Of a stretch of 32,694 nt of DNA, positions 1-7,297 are shown piece after piece. Source of the DNA: Lachnospiraceae bacterium (GTDB lineage: Bacteria > Bacillota > Clostridia > Lachnospirales > Lachnospiraceae); NCBI GenBank assembly GCA_024680675.1, contig JAILBX010000028.1:1-32694 (forward strand), in the 5' to 3' direction. How positions within the stretch are numbered: the stretch's first letter is position 1; each line of letters starts with the position of its first letter. Both the position numbers and the translations under genes were made by a program. The notes below the pieces were generated by a model. The model was given only the letters and a program-made list of their open reading frames with translations, did not search any database and had not been told where the DNA came from.

Positions 1-88
1 TCCTGTCTGTTGCCACCAGTATAAGATTCTCTCCAACATCATAGATTTCTCTAACCTTTCCCTCTTTAACAGGCTTGTATTCGGTCAT
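1..88 (-). CDS. purC: SAICAR synthetase, N-terminal end (partial)
   Basis: Only the first 29 codons are in the window; the gene runs off the left edge. The translation begins MTEYKPVKEGKVREIY and continues with DVGENLILVATDR, which is the standard N-terminal nucleotide-binding strand pattern (KGKVREIY..) of phosphoribosylaminoimidazole-succinocarboxamide synthase. This cytosolic enzyme of purine synthesis joins aspartate to CAIR using ATP. The ATG is preceded by AAGGAGAGGG at 91-100 (minus strand), a strong ribosome site that fixes the start. The next gene is divergent, so purC has its own promoter somewhere in 101-260, but none is clear. Confidence 0.9.
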   Translation of the reverse strand, partial: MTEYKPVKEGKVREIYDVGENLILVATDR

Positions 89-266
89 ATCCCTCTCCTT
101 TTTATTTATAGAATTACTTTATTTACAATTTACACAAATACTCAAAAATATTACCACTTTCCGACCCATAATTCAAGAGCAGCCCCATCTAAGCCTCCGG
201 CTTTATCAGCATACGGGCTACGCTGAGGATTTCAGATGCGTGCTATCGGGATAAGCAGGCAAGCAT

Positions 267-296
267 TTGGTCCAGTTATTTAAGAATCGTTATACT
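267..296 (+). promoter_or_regulatory. Possible weak sigma-A promoter for the lipoprotein-kinase-regulator unit
   Basis: TTGGTC (267-272), an 18-base spacer and TATACT (291-296) would start RNA near 303, just before the ribosome site at 306-312. The -35 matches only three of six positions. The rest of the divergent gap (89-266) shows a small AAGCC/GGCTT hairpin near 195-207 and nothing else recognised. Confidence 0.3.
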
Positions 297-314
297 AGGC
301 CCCTGAGGTGGTTA

Positions 315-1562
315 ATGAATAAGAGATCCAAAAAAGAGAGAAAATTTCATACAGGATCCTTTTACGCTTTTGTGATCCTTCTTTTGTCATCCATTAGTCT
401 CTTTGGATGTAATGGCAAAGGAGAAAACGGAGCTAATGGAACTGAGATAGCTGTTCTTGAATCCGGCTACAAATTTGAAGGAGATCAGGGTCAGCCCTCT
501 TCTGCTGCTACAGAGGATTCAAAGAGTAAAGAAGCAGCTAAGGGAGATAGCAGCGGTAATACTGCAAATGATTCGCAAAATAAGCTTACCTCTCAGGAGC
601 TCCTTAATTCAACGCCAACCAAAACTCCTACAGAAGCTGCCAGTAAAAATATCCCTTCAAATATAGAGGTTATCAGAACGGGTGACGGAAATACTAATGT
701 TCCCTCCTACAGTAATGCTACGGCTCCGGAGCCTACACCGGCTGTTCCGGTTTCTATGACTCCGGTGGTAAACGGAGTAGGAATAAGGCCTGAGTATCTT
801 ACTATTTATTTAGGTGATATAAATACCGTCACTAATCCTACTACAACACCGGCAAGCGGCACTGGAACGCCAACCCCGACACCCACTGCAACTGCAACAG
901 CTACTCCTACAAGCAGCCCGAATTCACTGCCTTCGGTGGTTTCCTGGAAGGGGGATGTTAATGCAACTATAACAAACGGCTCAGGCAACCTGACCTGGAG
1001 GAGCAGTGATCCGAATGTTGCCTTTGTTACGGGAAGCGGAAATCAGGCTACGATAACCGGGGTTTCGGAGGGTCTGGCAAATGTGGAGGCCAGGCTTAAC
1101 GGCTCCGTTTACGGAACTGTGGTGGTGAAGGTATTTGAGAGGGCTCCAAACAGCTTTGATGTGGATGCCTGTCAGGTGAATGCAGCAGGGGAATATTCCG
1201 TTAGTAATTGCGACAGTCTTATAAGCAAGGTTAATGAAATAAGGAAAAGCTATAATATAGCGGAAGCAAAAAAGAATTCCTCACTATGCAAGGCAGCGGA
1301 TATAAGGGCAAAGGAGATCGCTTTCGTATTTGGCAATTTCAGACCCAATCTTGACAGCTTTAATTCGGTTGCTCCAAAGTATTACAAGGCAGAGGCCATT
1401 GCCTGTATCCCGGCTTCGGCATCGGTAAATGAAGCTATGGCGGGATTGCAGAATTATACTACAACAAGAGCAGATATAATGAATGAAAATTATAATAATA
1501 TCGGGGCTTCATATTACAAACTGGGTGATCTTGTATATGTTGTCCTGGCCTTTGGGTATTAG
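315..1562 (+). CDS. Secreted lipoprotein with Big2-like domain and divergent CAP/SCP domain
   Basis: 415-aa predicted lipoprotein. A basic N-terminus and hydrophobic stretch end in the lipobox SLFGC (Cys32), so it should be lipid-anchored outside the cell. A Ser/Thr/Asn- and Pro-rich linker (TPTPTPTATATATPT) precedes a bacterial Ig-like Big2 module at about residues 160-275 (SSDPNVAFVTGSG, GVSEGLANVEA). The last 120 residues look like a degenerate CAP/SCP (YkwD-like) domain: LCKAADIRAKEIA, RPN and NENYNNIGASYYKLGD mirror family blocks, but the usual conserved His before RP is Asn-Phe here, so activity is doubtful. An in-frame TTG at 267 is possible but has no ribosome site and overlaps a promoter-like element; the ATG at 315 has GAGGTGG upstream. 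It lies 2 bp from the sensor kinase, suggesting co-expression and a possible accessory sensing role (inference). Confidence 0.8.
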   Translation: MNKRSKKERKFHTGSFYAFVILLLSSISLFGCNGKGENGANGTEIAVLESGYKFEGDQGQPSSAATEDSKSKEAAKGDSSGNTANDSQNKLTSQELLNSTPTKTPTEAASKNIPSNIEVIRTGDGNTNVPSYSNATAPEPTPAVPVSMTPVVNGVGIRPEYLTIYLGDINTVTNPTTTPASGTGTPTPTPTATATATPTSSPNSLPSVVSWKGDVNATITNGSGNLTWRSSDPNVAFVTGSGNQATITGVSEGLANVEARLNGSVYGTVVVKVFERAPNSFDVDACQVNAAGEYSVSNCDSLISKVNEIRKSYNIAEAKKNSSLCKAADIRAKEIAFVFGNFRPNLDSFNSVAPKYYKAEAIACIPASASVNEAMAGLQNYTTTRADIMNENYNNIGASYYKLGDLVYVVLAFGY

Positions 1563-1564
1563 AT

Positions 1565-2848
1565 ATGTCCCTTGAGTATTTTGTATTGGCTTTTGAAGTG
1601 CTTAGCGGATTTATCTGCCTTATTATAGTAACTACCATTTGTTTTGCAAAGATCACCTTGAGAGATCATGTCTATAAGCTGGCAGGCTTAGTAAGTGCAA
1701 ATGCTTTTATCCAGTTTTTTGATGCAATGTCTCTGTGGTTCAGGGAAGATGTGAGTTATAGAGGATATTTAGCAGTTCTTATCAGCAATTTTCTGGTTTT
1801 TTTATTTTCCCTTGCAATTGCCGTTTTGGGAACCATCCTTGTAAACAGTATCATAAAAGAAAGGGTAGGATCTTTAAACAGCTTTATAGTAAGCTATGAG
1901 CTGATAGCGGCTATTTTGGCCATGGTCATTTTGGGATTTACAAAGTTTCAGAAGATAATTTCCTTCCAAAACCAGCGTAATATCTTTTACAGGACAGATT
2001 ATTTCTGGATCCAGGAATATTTAAGTATAGCCTTTTCTATTTTGATGTTTGTGGTACTTATTATCTATTACGAGTATTTTATCCCTTTTGAACGCTTTGT
2101 AATAGTTTTTTGCTCTTCATTTATGCTTTTTTCTGCCATATTGCAGATATTTGTGGATGGAGATACTCTGACAAATATAGCTACAACACTCTATGTACTC
2201 TTTATTGTGATAATCTATCAGACAAATAGCGCAAAGATCCTTTATATCAGGGAAAAACAATTAAATGAGGAAAAGATAATACTTTTTAACAGACAGATCC
2301 ACCCTCACTTTATATTTAACAGTATTCTTGTTATAGAGGAGCTTTGTCATGATAACAGGGAGGCTGTTGAGACCATAAGGCATTTTGCCGGTTTCCTGAG
2401 GAAAACAGTAGAAAGCATGAATGAATCCGACTGTATAAGCATAAAGGAGGAGCTGGAGTTAGTGGACAATTATCTCTATTTGGAAAAAAAGAGATTTGGT
2501 GATACCATAAAGGTAAGTAAAAATATTTTGGATATGGATTTTAAGGTTCCTTCCTTTAGTATTCAGGTATTTGTGGAAAATGCCATACAGCATGGAATAA
2601 GAGCTAAATATCCGCCAAAGGGTAATGTCACTATAAATATTTACAAGGGGGATAAAGAGCATATCATAGAGGTAAAGGATGATGGTATAGGCTTTGATCC
2701 CTATATTCTTTCAAGTGATAAGGAAGTGCACACAGGGATAGAAAACGTTGAAAGAAGGCTTAAGCTTATGTGTAACGGAAGTCTTGAGGTGGAAAGCGCC
2801 ATATCAAAGGGAACCAGGATCACAGTGAAGATCCCCATCACTCCTTGA
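1565..2848 (+). CDS. LytS-type membrane sensor histidine kinase
   Basis: 427-aa kinase. Residues 1 to about 225 are strongly hydrophobic, with roughly six or seven membrane helices and no obvious large extracellular domain. A linker (REKQLNEEK) leads to the His_kinase-family box QIHPHFIFNSI with the likely phospho-acceptor His248, then an HATPase domain with an N box (FVENAIQHG), a G1 box (VKDDGIGFDP) and a GTRITVKIP end. It should autophosphorylate and pass phosphate to the regulator 17 bp downstream. It begins 2 bp after the lipoprotein stop, so the three genes are probably one unit. The ligand is unknown; with a membrane-only sensor region, a membrane or lipoprotein signal is a reasonable guess. 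Confidence 0.9.
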   Translation: MSLEYFVLAFEVLSGFICLIIVTTICFAKITLRDHVYKLAGLVSANAFIQFFDAMSLWFREDVSYRGYLAVLISNFLVFLFSLAIAVLGTILVNSIIKERVGSLNSFIVSYELIAAILAMVILGFTKFQKIISFQNQRNIFYRTDYFWIQEYLSIAFSILMFVVLIIYYEYFIPFERFVIVFCSSFMLFSAILQIFVDGDTLTNIATTLYVLFIVIIYQTNSAKILYIREKQLNEEKIILFNRQIHPHFIFNSILVIEELCHDNREAVETIRHFAGFLRKTVESMNESDCISIKEELELVDNYLYLEKKRFGDTIKVSKNILDMDFKVPSFSIQVFVENAIQHGIRAKYPPKGNVTINIYKGDKEHIIEVKDDGIGFDPYILSSDKEVHTGIENVERRLKLMCNGSLEVESAISKGTRITVKIPITP

Positions 2849-2865
2849 AAGGACTTAATACATAA

Positions 2866-3708
2866 ATGAATATTTTGATAGTTGATGATGAGATATTTGC
2901 AACAAAGCAGCTTGAGAGGGTAGTAAAGAACACAATAAAAGGAGTAAATGTAATAACGGCACAGAATTATATCGATGCTCTGGTGTTTGTAAAGAAATTT
3001 GAACCGGATCTGGTTTTTCTGGACATACTTATGCCGGGAATGGACGGTCTGACACTGGCAAAGGAGATAAAAAAGATCAGGGAAAGCAGCCATATTGTTA
3101 TTGTTACCGCATATAAGGAATATGCCTATGAAGCCTTTCAGCTTTACGTATCAGGCTATATCCTTAAGCCTGCGGATGAGGGCAGAATAAAGGAATTACT
3201 TGATAATCTTAAAATCACTCCGGAAGATAATAAGGAAGAGACTGATAATACAGAAGAAAAGGAAGCAAAGCTTCATGGCAAGGAGGGACTTTATATCAGG
3301 TGCTTTGGGAATTTTGAGGTTTTTTATAATGACAAGCCCCTGACCTTTAAAAGAACCTATACAAAGGAGGTATTGGCTTATCTTATAGATCTGAACGGTA
3401 CCACCTGTACTACAAATGAGATATGCAACATTTTATGGGAAGATGAAATGTATATCGGAAATTCAAATAAGACCAGCTATTTCAGGCATATGTGGGCAGA
3501 TCTTAAAAGTACCCTGAAATCCATAGGCTATGATAATATACTTTTTCATGCCAGAAATGCTTACGCAGTCATTCCTTCAAGGATCAACTGCGATTATTAT
3601 CTTGCCTTAAACAAGGACAAAGATGCCATAGCCAGCTACCACGGCGTTTACATGCAAAATTACAGCTGGGCCGAAGAGAGAGTAGGCTGGCTTGACAGGA
3701 ATCTTTAA
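2866..3708 (+). CDS. Response regulator, REC plus winged-helix (SARP/OmpR-like) output
   Basis: 280-aa regulator. The receiver domain (1-120) has acidic pocket Asp7-Asp8, phospho-acceptor Asp53 (FLDILMPGMDG), Thr81 and Lys101 (LKP). A Glu/Lys-rich linker at about 122-140 leads to a winged-helix domain starting IRCFGNFEVFYNDKPL, the pattern seen at the N-terminus of SARP/OmpR-type DNA-binding domains, ending near NCDYYLAL. There is no BTAD repeat after it. LytS-type kinases usually pair with LytTR outputs, so this output type is a less usual partner. It should bind DNA when phosphorylated by the kinase encoded upstream. No terminator is obvious before the convergent gene 21 bp away. Confidence 0.88.
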   Translation: MNILIVDDEIFATKQLERVVKNTIKGVNVITAQNYIDALVFVKKFEPDLVFLDILMPGMDGLTLAKEIKKIRESSHIVIVTAYKEYAYEAFQLYVSGYILKPADEGRIKELLDNLKITPEDNKEETDNTEEKEAKLHGKEGLYIRCFGNFEVFYNDKPLTFKRTYTKEVLAYLIDLNGTTCTTNEICNILWEDEMYIGNSNKTSYFRHMWADLKSTLKSIGYDNILFHARNAYAVIPSRINCDYYLALNKDKDAIASYHGVYMQNYSWAEERVGWLDRNL

Positions 3709-3729
3709 GCTCTTTTGTTTAAATCCTAT

Positions 3730-4689
3730 TTATTGCAGGGCTATCTCAACTGATCCGATATCAGAGAAGGTCCTGTAGTTATCATGTATGGTAAGCTTTA
3801 CAGGTGAGGTCTTATTTTTAAGCTTTACCGTATAGCATACATCTATGGAATTACCATCAGCTATCTTTGTGTCCTTATTATAGAATTCCTCCGGTGCCTC
3901 CTCAAGGGGAGCAAAGGTCTCAAGCTTTTCACCCTCCTGTTCAACTATGGGAACAAAGACCTCTGACATGGACAGAGCTTCAGAGAGTTTATTGGTATAG
4001 GTAAAGTACAGGATACAGGCGGGATTACCTTCGGAGTCATCGGTAAGCTTAACCTTGGAGCAATTAAGGGCAAACTCGTCATCATCCACATTAACAGAGC
4101 CTGAATTCCCGGAGGATCCCTGACCCTCTTTGCTTTCTGAGGCTGTATTGCTCTCTTCCTTCAAGCCTACTCCAAAATCCTTATTACTGATCTTGGTGAT
4201 CAGGCTGAAGAGGATAATGAAAAGGATGGCAAGTATCACAATTTCAAGAGTGAGTACAGAGAAGGCTACAAGCTTGAAGCGCTTGTCCTTTTCTTTTTTT
4301 TCATAAGATGTGGAATAATAATCCACCTTAAGATCCGGATCAAATTCCTCGGCTTTTTTCTCCCGGGCTTCTTTTGCCCTTTTGTTTTCATTGAATTTAA
4401 CAGCGGGATTTGTCATTTCCGTGGATTTGACGAAGGATTTTTGGGATTTTGACTCTGAAATGCTCTCTCCCTTAATTTGCGAAGAGGGGTCAGCATCTTT
4501 TTTTGTCTTGTCTGCTTTTACTTCCTCGGGACTGTTTACAGCTGCTGTGTTGTCCCGGATCTTTTCCCCCACAGAAAAATCTATGGTTGAACCCCTTTTC
4601 TTCTTCTGCTTTTGCTGTTTTTTTCTTTCTTTTATTTCTTCGGGAGAAAGCTTTCTTCTCACCATTTTCTTTCCGCTTTGATGTGACAT
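3730..4689 (-). CDS. Membrane-anchored DUF5067-like protein with basic cytoplasmic arm
   Basis: 319-aa protein of unknown function. The first 135 or so residues are very hydrophilic and Lys/Arg/Glu-rich (KERKKQQKQKKKRG) and probably cytoplasmic. One membrane helix follows at about 140-165 (LEIVILAILFIILF), then a Ser/Gly/Glu linker and an extracellular beta-rich domain (DDEFALNCSKVKLTDDSEGN, YFTYTNKLSEA, VCYTVKLKN) resembling DUF5067-type domains found in Firmicute surface proteins. The ATG has AGGAG five bases upstream. It follows the 141-aa gene at 4762-5187 by 72 bp on the same strand. The long charged cytoplasmic arm is unusual for a simple surface protein and might bind a cytosolic partner or nucleic acid (inference). 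Confidence 0.75.
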   Translation of the reverse strand: MSHQSGKKMVRRKLSPEEIKERKKQQKQKKKRGSTIDFSVGEKIRDNTAAVNSPEEVKADKTKKDADPSSQIKGESISESKSQKSFVKSTEMTNPAVKFNENKRAKEAREKKAEEFDPDLKVDYYSTSYEKKEKDKRFKLVAFSVLTLEIVILAILFIILFSLITKISNKDFGVGLKEESNTASESKEGQGSSGNSGSVNVDDDEFALNCSKVKLTDDSEGNPACILYFTYTNKLSEALSMSEVFVPIVEQEGEKLETFAPLEEAPEEFYNKDTKIADGNSIDVCYTVKLKNKTSPVKLTIHDNYRTFSDIGSVEIALQ

Positions 4690-4761
4690 TTATACTCCTG
4701 AATAAAGCCTGCTTTAAAAGCTGCTTTTACGATCATACTGTTTTGATAAAGAAGATAAAGA

Positions 4762-5187
4762 TCAAGAGGAGGGCTTTGTGAAGCAGCTGGTCTTACCTTC
4801 ATAATCGCTGCCGGTTTCCTGCCTGAAGTGTTCAAAATACAATTCCGGATCCTTTGTTACATCATATAATGTATAAAAGGCCATAAGAACCATCTCACTC
4901 GGGTTATACTTAAGTCCGAACTTTCCTTCATCCACTGCGGCCTTGAAGCGGTCTATCTGCCAGACAAGTATATCTGCAACAGTCATACCCTTTACGGACA
5001 GGCTGCAAAGAAAGTCATTATTTTCAAAGTAATACTGCACTTCTTCATAGAGCTCCCTGTTTTCCTTCATTCTTCTCCATAATTCCTCTGCAAAGTCATT
5101 ACTCTGATTAAAATCCAAAGACTTTAAAAGTATTTGATCATATAATTTTTTTTCTTCTTCATTTAGGTTTTCCGTAAAATTTTCCAT
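4762..5187 (-). CDS. Conserved-looking hypothetical protein, 141 aa
   Basis: Not recognised. The product is acidic, mostly alpha-helical by composition, with no signal peptide or membrane segment (NEEEKKLYDQILLKSLDF, FAEELWRRMKENRELYEE, YFENNDFLCSL). The stretch MTVADILVWQIDRFKAA resembles a helical contact surface. Codon use matches its neighbours. No Shine-Dalgarno motif precedes the ATG; a weak TTGTAT-17-TAATCT element ends six bases before it, so a leaderless message is conceivable but poorly supported. It sits upstream of the DUF5067-like gene on the same strand and may share its transcript. Confidence 0.72.
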   Translation of the reverse strand: MENFTENLNEEEKKLYDQILLKSLDFNQSNDFAEELWRRMKENRELYEEVQYYFENNDFLCSLSVKGMTVADILVWQIDRFKAAVDEGKFGLKYNPSEMVLMAFYTLYDVTKDPELYFEHFRQETGSDYEGKTSCFTKPSS

Positions 5188-5324
5188 GCCGATAGATTAA
5201 CATATTTTCAGCTGTAATACAAGTTACCTTTGGGACTACCTTCGTTGACTGGGAGGGCAGGATTATGATACAGTAAGGAACAGATTGATACCTTTTAATG
5301 CTTTTAAGAATAGGAGATGATACC

Positions 5325-6209
5325 GTGAAGATTTCCGAAATATTAAAAAGAGATGAGTGCGGTCTGTCCTTTGAGGTCTTTCCTCCAAAGACAGATACAA
5401 AGTATGAAAGTGTAAAGGATGCCACCGAAAAGATCGCCGAGCTGAATCCCAGCTTTGTAAGTGTTACCTACGGAGCTGGCGGCGGAACAAGCCAGTATAC
5501 CCTGGATATAGCAAAAAATATAAAGGATAACAGGGGAGTTACCTCTCTTGCCCATTTAACCTGTGTTTCCTCGGATAAGGGCACGGTTATGCAAAGACTT
5601 GATGCAATGAAGGAAGCGGGAATTGAAAATGTTATGGCTTTAAGAGGGGATCTGACAGAGGAATTAATGAAAACGGATCCTTCAAAGTGGGCCTATAAAC
5701 ATGCTATTGAGCTTATAAGAGATATAAAAGAAAGCGGATGTGATTTTTGCATAGGAGCAGCCTGTTATCCGGAAATACATCCTGACAGCTCTAATCAGAG
5801 GGAGGATATAAAGTATCTTAAGGAAAAGGTTGATGCAGGAGTATCTTTTCTTACAACCCAGATGTTTTTTGACAACAGTCTCTTTTTCAGCTTCCTTTAC
5901 AAGATAAGAGAAGCAGGGATAACAGTACCTGTATTGCCGGGTATAATGCCAATTACCAATGCAAATCAGGTGGAGCGGGCTATAAAGCTGTCGGGCTCCT
6001 TTATGCCCTATAGATTTAAGAGCATAGTGGATCATTTTGGAAGGGATCCTTTGGCAATGAAACAGGCGGGAATAGCCTATGCAACAGATCAGATAATAGA
6101 TCTTTACGCCAACGGGATCAAAAATGTGCATGTATACTCTATGAACAAGCCTGATGTGGCAGCCGCCATTTCCCATAATCTTTCAGATATACTTGGAAAA
6201 AAATTTTAA
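5325..6209 (+). CDS. metF: 5,10-methylenetetrahydrofolate reductase
   Basis: 294 aa, the usual MTHFR length. It reduces methylene-THF to methyl-THF, supplying methyl groups for methionine, with FAD bound in a TIM barrel. Diagnostic blocks are SFEVFPPKT near the start, SVTYGAGGG, LAHLTCVS, ALRGD, GAACYPEIHP, TQMFFDN and PGIMPI. The start is taken as GTG at 5325, with TAGGAGA ending seven bases upstream and giving the typical MKISEIL start; the in-frame ATG at 5298 has no ribosome site. It stands alone, divergent from the 141-aa gene. A TTGACT at 5245 and TATGAT at 5264 are only 13 bp apart and so do not make a convincing promoter. No plus-strand terminator with a T-run follows. Confidence 0.95.
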   Translation: MKISEILKRDECGLSFEVFPPKTDTKYESVKDATEKIAELNPSFVSVTYGAGGGTSQYTLDIAKNIKDNRGVTSLAHLTCVSSDKGTVMQRLDAMKEAGIENVMALRGDLTEELMKTDPSKWAYKHAIELIRDIKESGCDFCIGAACYPEIHPDSSNQREDIKYLKEKVDAGVSFLTTQMFFDNSLFFSFLYKIREAGITVPVLPGIMPITNANQVERAIKLSGSFMPYRFKSIVDHFGRDPLAMKQAGIAYATDQIIDLYANGIKNVHVYSMNKPDVAAAISHNLSDILGKKF

Positions 6210-6240
6210 AAAAAATCAGACCCCTTAATATGGATCTGAT
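6208..6240 (-). terminator. Minus-strand rho-independent terminator downstream of the HipB-like unit
   Basis: Read on the minus strand, a nine-pair stem (6232-6240 with 6215-6223, including one U-G pair) with an eight-base loop is followed by seven T residues (complement of the A-run 6208-6214). It would stop transcripts entering from the HipB-like gene before they run antisense into metF, whose stop codon it overlaps. Confidence 0.65.
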
Positions 6241-6616
6241 CCCGAGTCGAGTCTTTAACCCGGAATAGATGTCAGGCCGGGCTAAAGACTACTCAGTGAT
6301 TTGTTAGGAAATATATTTGAAAATAGACATAGCGATTTAATGACAGCTAAAACCCTTCATAAGTTTTTGGCATATCAAAACAATTTAAGCGTCTCCGGTG
6401 TCGGATTTGGAACAATGCAGCCATGGAAAGCTGATCTGTGTTTACCAAATCCGTACAGTCCTGATTCCCTATATCAAAGACCGGAGTTCACCGGCTTGCA
6501 TAAGTGTGTTACGCCGATTCCACACTGCAAGTCTGACCTTCGTAAAGCAGAGCCCTCAAATTCTCTGATCTACAATTATATGTAAAATCTCCCCATCTTA
6601 CATATTTAACCGTGCG
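6241..6616. other. Non-coding stretch between HipB-like gene and metF, with long hairpin
   Basis: No convincing gene. A plus-strand frame of 94 codons (6301-6585) opens with TTG, has no ribosome site and matches no family I know. On the minus strand, the 35 codons after the HipB-like stop stay open in the same frame but lack a start, and all other frames are broken. Codon pattern and G+C content look unlike the neighbours. It may be the eroded remains of a partner gene or of a mobile element, or a structured RNA; I cannot tell which. Confidence 0.4.
6244..6294. repeat. Long inverted repeat / hairpin
   Basis: GTCTTTAACCCGG (6251-6263) and CCGGGCTAAAGAC (6277-6289) pair over 12 of 13 positions around a 13-base loop. 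The stem extends by A250-T290 and, after a two-base bulge, by GAGT (6244-6247) with ACTC (6291-6294), about 17 pairs in all. There is no T-run on either side, so it is not a standard terminator. Confidence 0.75.
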
Positions 6617-6946
6617 TTAGTGCTGCGCCCGGTTATTTTTGCGCTTAGGCGCCCTTTTTAGCAAGAGCTCCTCATCCTGTAGAGCTCGACCGTAAGCGTC
6701 TTCTTTGGCTATCAGCAAAAAATCCGCATCAGAATTATTGAGCACATGCAAAACTGCAGCATAAGCTCCAATAGAAACCTTAGATTCCCCTTTTTCGATA
6801 GCCCACAATGTCGTTCTGCTGATGCCGGCGCTATCAGCAACATCCTCTATGGCAAGCTTGCGCCTTAATCTGGCAAGCTTAATCTGTTCCCCCATTTTTT
6901 TCAGGATCGACACAGTGTCAGGCTCAAGTATCACAGCCTTTTGCAT
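6617..6946 (-). CDS. XRE-family (HipB-like) transcriptional regulator
   Basis: 109-aa helix-turn-helix protein. Residues about 14-68 form an XRE/Cro-type domain (LKKMGEQIKLARLRRKLAIE, DVADSAGISRTTLWAIEKGE), with the recognition helix around SRTTLWAIE. The pattern resembles HipB antitoxin-type regulators, and the C-terminus is basic (KRAPKRKNNRAQH). No HipA kinase follows on the minus strand: after the stop there are about 375 bp without a usable frame, so this would be an orphan or a decayed toxin-antitoxin locus. The ATG has AAGGGG upstream. Half of its eight Arg codons are CGN, whereas surrounding genes use almost only AGA/AGG, which hints at acquisition. It is probably autoregulated through the palindrome over its promoter. 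Confidence 0.85.
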   Translation of the reverse strand: MQKAVILEPDTVSILKKMGEQIKLARLRRKLAIEDVADSAGISRTTLWAIEKGESKVSIGAYAAVLHVLNNSDADFLLIAKEDAYGRALQDEELLLKRAPKRKNNRAQH

Positions 6947-6989
6947 TGCATCCCCTTTTTTTTACTACTCCTCGTCCCTTAACGTTCAT

Positions 6990-7005
6990 TATTATAAACA
7001 TAATA
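6990..7005. promoter_or_regulatory. Palindromic candidate operator over the -10 of the HipB-like gene
   Basis: TATTAT-aaac-ATAATA is a perfect six-base inverted repeat that covers the -10 hexamer of the minus-strand promoter. The ten-base core TTATTATAAA (6989-6998) recurs at 7065-7074. Position and symmetry fit autorepression by the XRE protein, but binding is inferred, and the region is A+T-rich. Confidence 0.5.
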
Positions 7006-7019
7006 TAGGATAATGTCAA
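6991..7019 (-). promoter_or_regulatory. Consensus sigma-A promoter for the HipB-like gene
   Basis: On the minus strand, TTGACA (7019-7014), a 17-base spacer and TATAAT (6996-6991) match the consensus at all twelve positions. RNA should start near 6983, giving a leader of about 35 bases that includes the ribosome site. Confidence 0.85.
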
Positions 7020-7297
7020 TATAAATAAACTATAAAAAAACTCTTTATTTTTTATTTAGGTATGTTATTATAAATAAAGTAAGTGTTTTTCTTAAAACAC
7101 GGGCTTTTTTACCGGATAATGGTTGAAGGATAAGGGAGCTTTTGGATCATTATCGTCAGGTAAAGGTTTTTTTAATGTTTGTTTATTTAAACATTGGCCT
7201 GTAAATGAGAGCGGGTTAAAAATCCTGAAGGGACAATGTTTATATAAGCCAGGGCAGTAATTATAAAATATAGATTTAAGCATGTTAGGAGAGAGTT
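7020..7297. other. A+T-rich intergenic region upstream of the SH3-domain gene
   Basis: No supported gene; a 63-codon minus-strand frame (7092-7283) has no ribosome site. It holds a perfect palindrome TGTTTATTTAAACA (7180-7193), itself inside the inverted repeat AATGTTT/AAACATT (7174-7195). The promoter for the downstream gene must lie here, but no good -35/-10 pair is evident; TATAAAATATAG at about 7263-7274 is the best -10 candidate. Confidence 0.35.

Noticed and set aside
267-314. Upstream TTG start for the lipoprotein
   Set aside because: It would add 16 residues ahead of a normal signal peptide, has no ribosome site and overlaps a promoter-like element.
5245-5269. TTGACT / TATGAT pair upstream of metF
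   Set aside because: Spacer of 13 bases is too short for a normal sigma-A promoter.
6301-6585. 94-codon plus-strand frame starting at TTG
   Set aside because: No ribosome site, no recognisable domain, and composition unlike neighbouring genes.
7092-7283. 63-codon minus-strand frame between the HipB-like and SH3-domain genes
   Set aside because: No ribosome site and random-looking product in an A+T-rich intergenic region.
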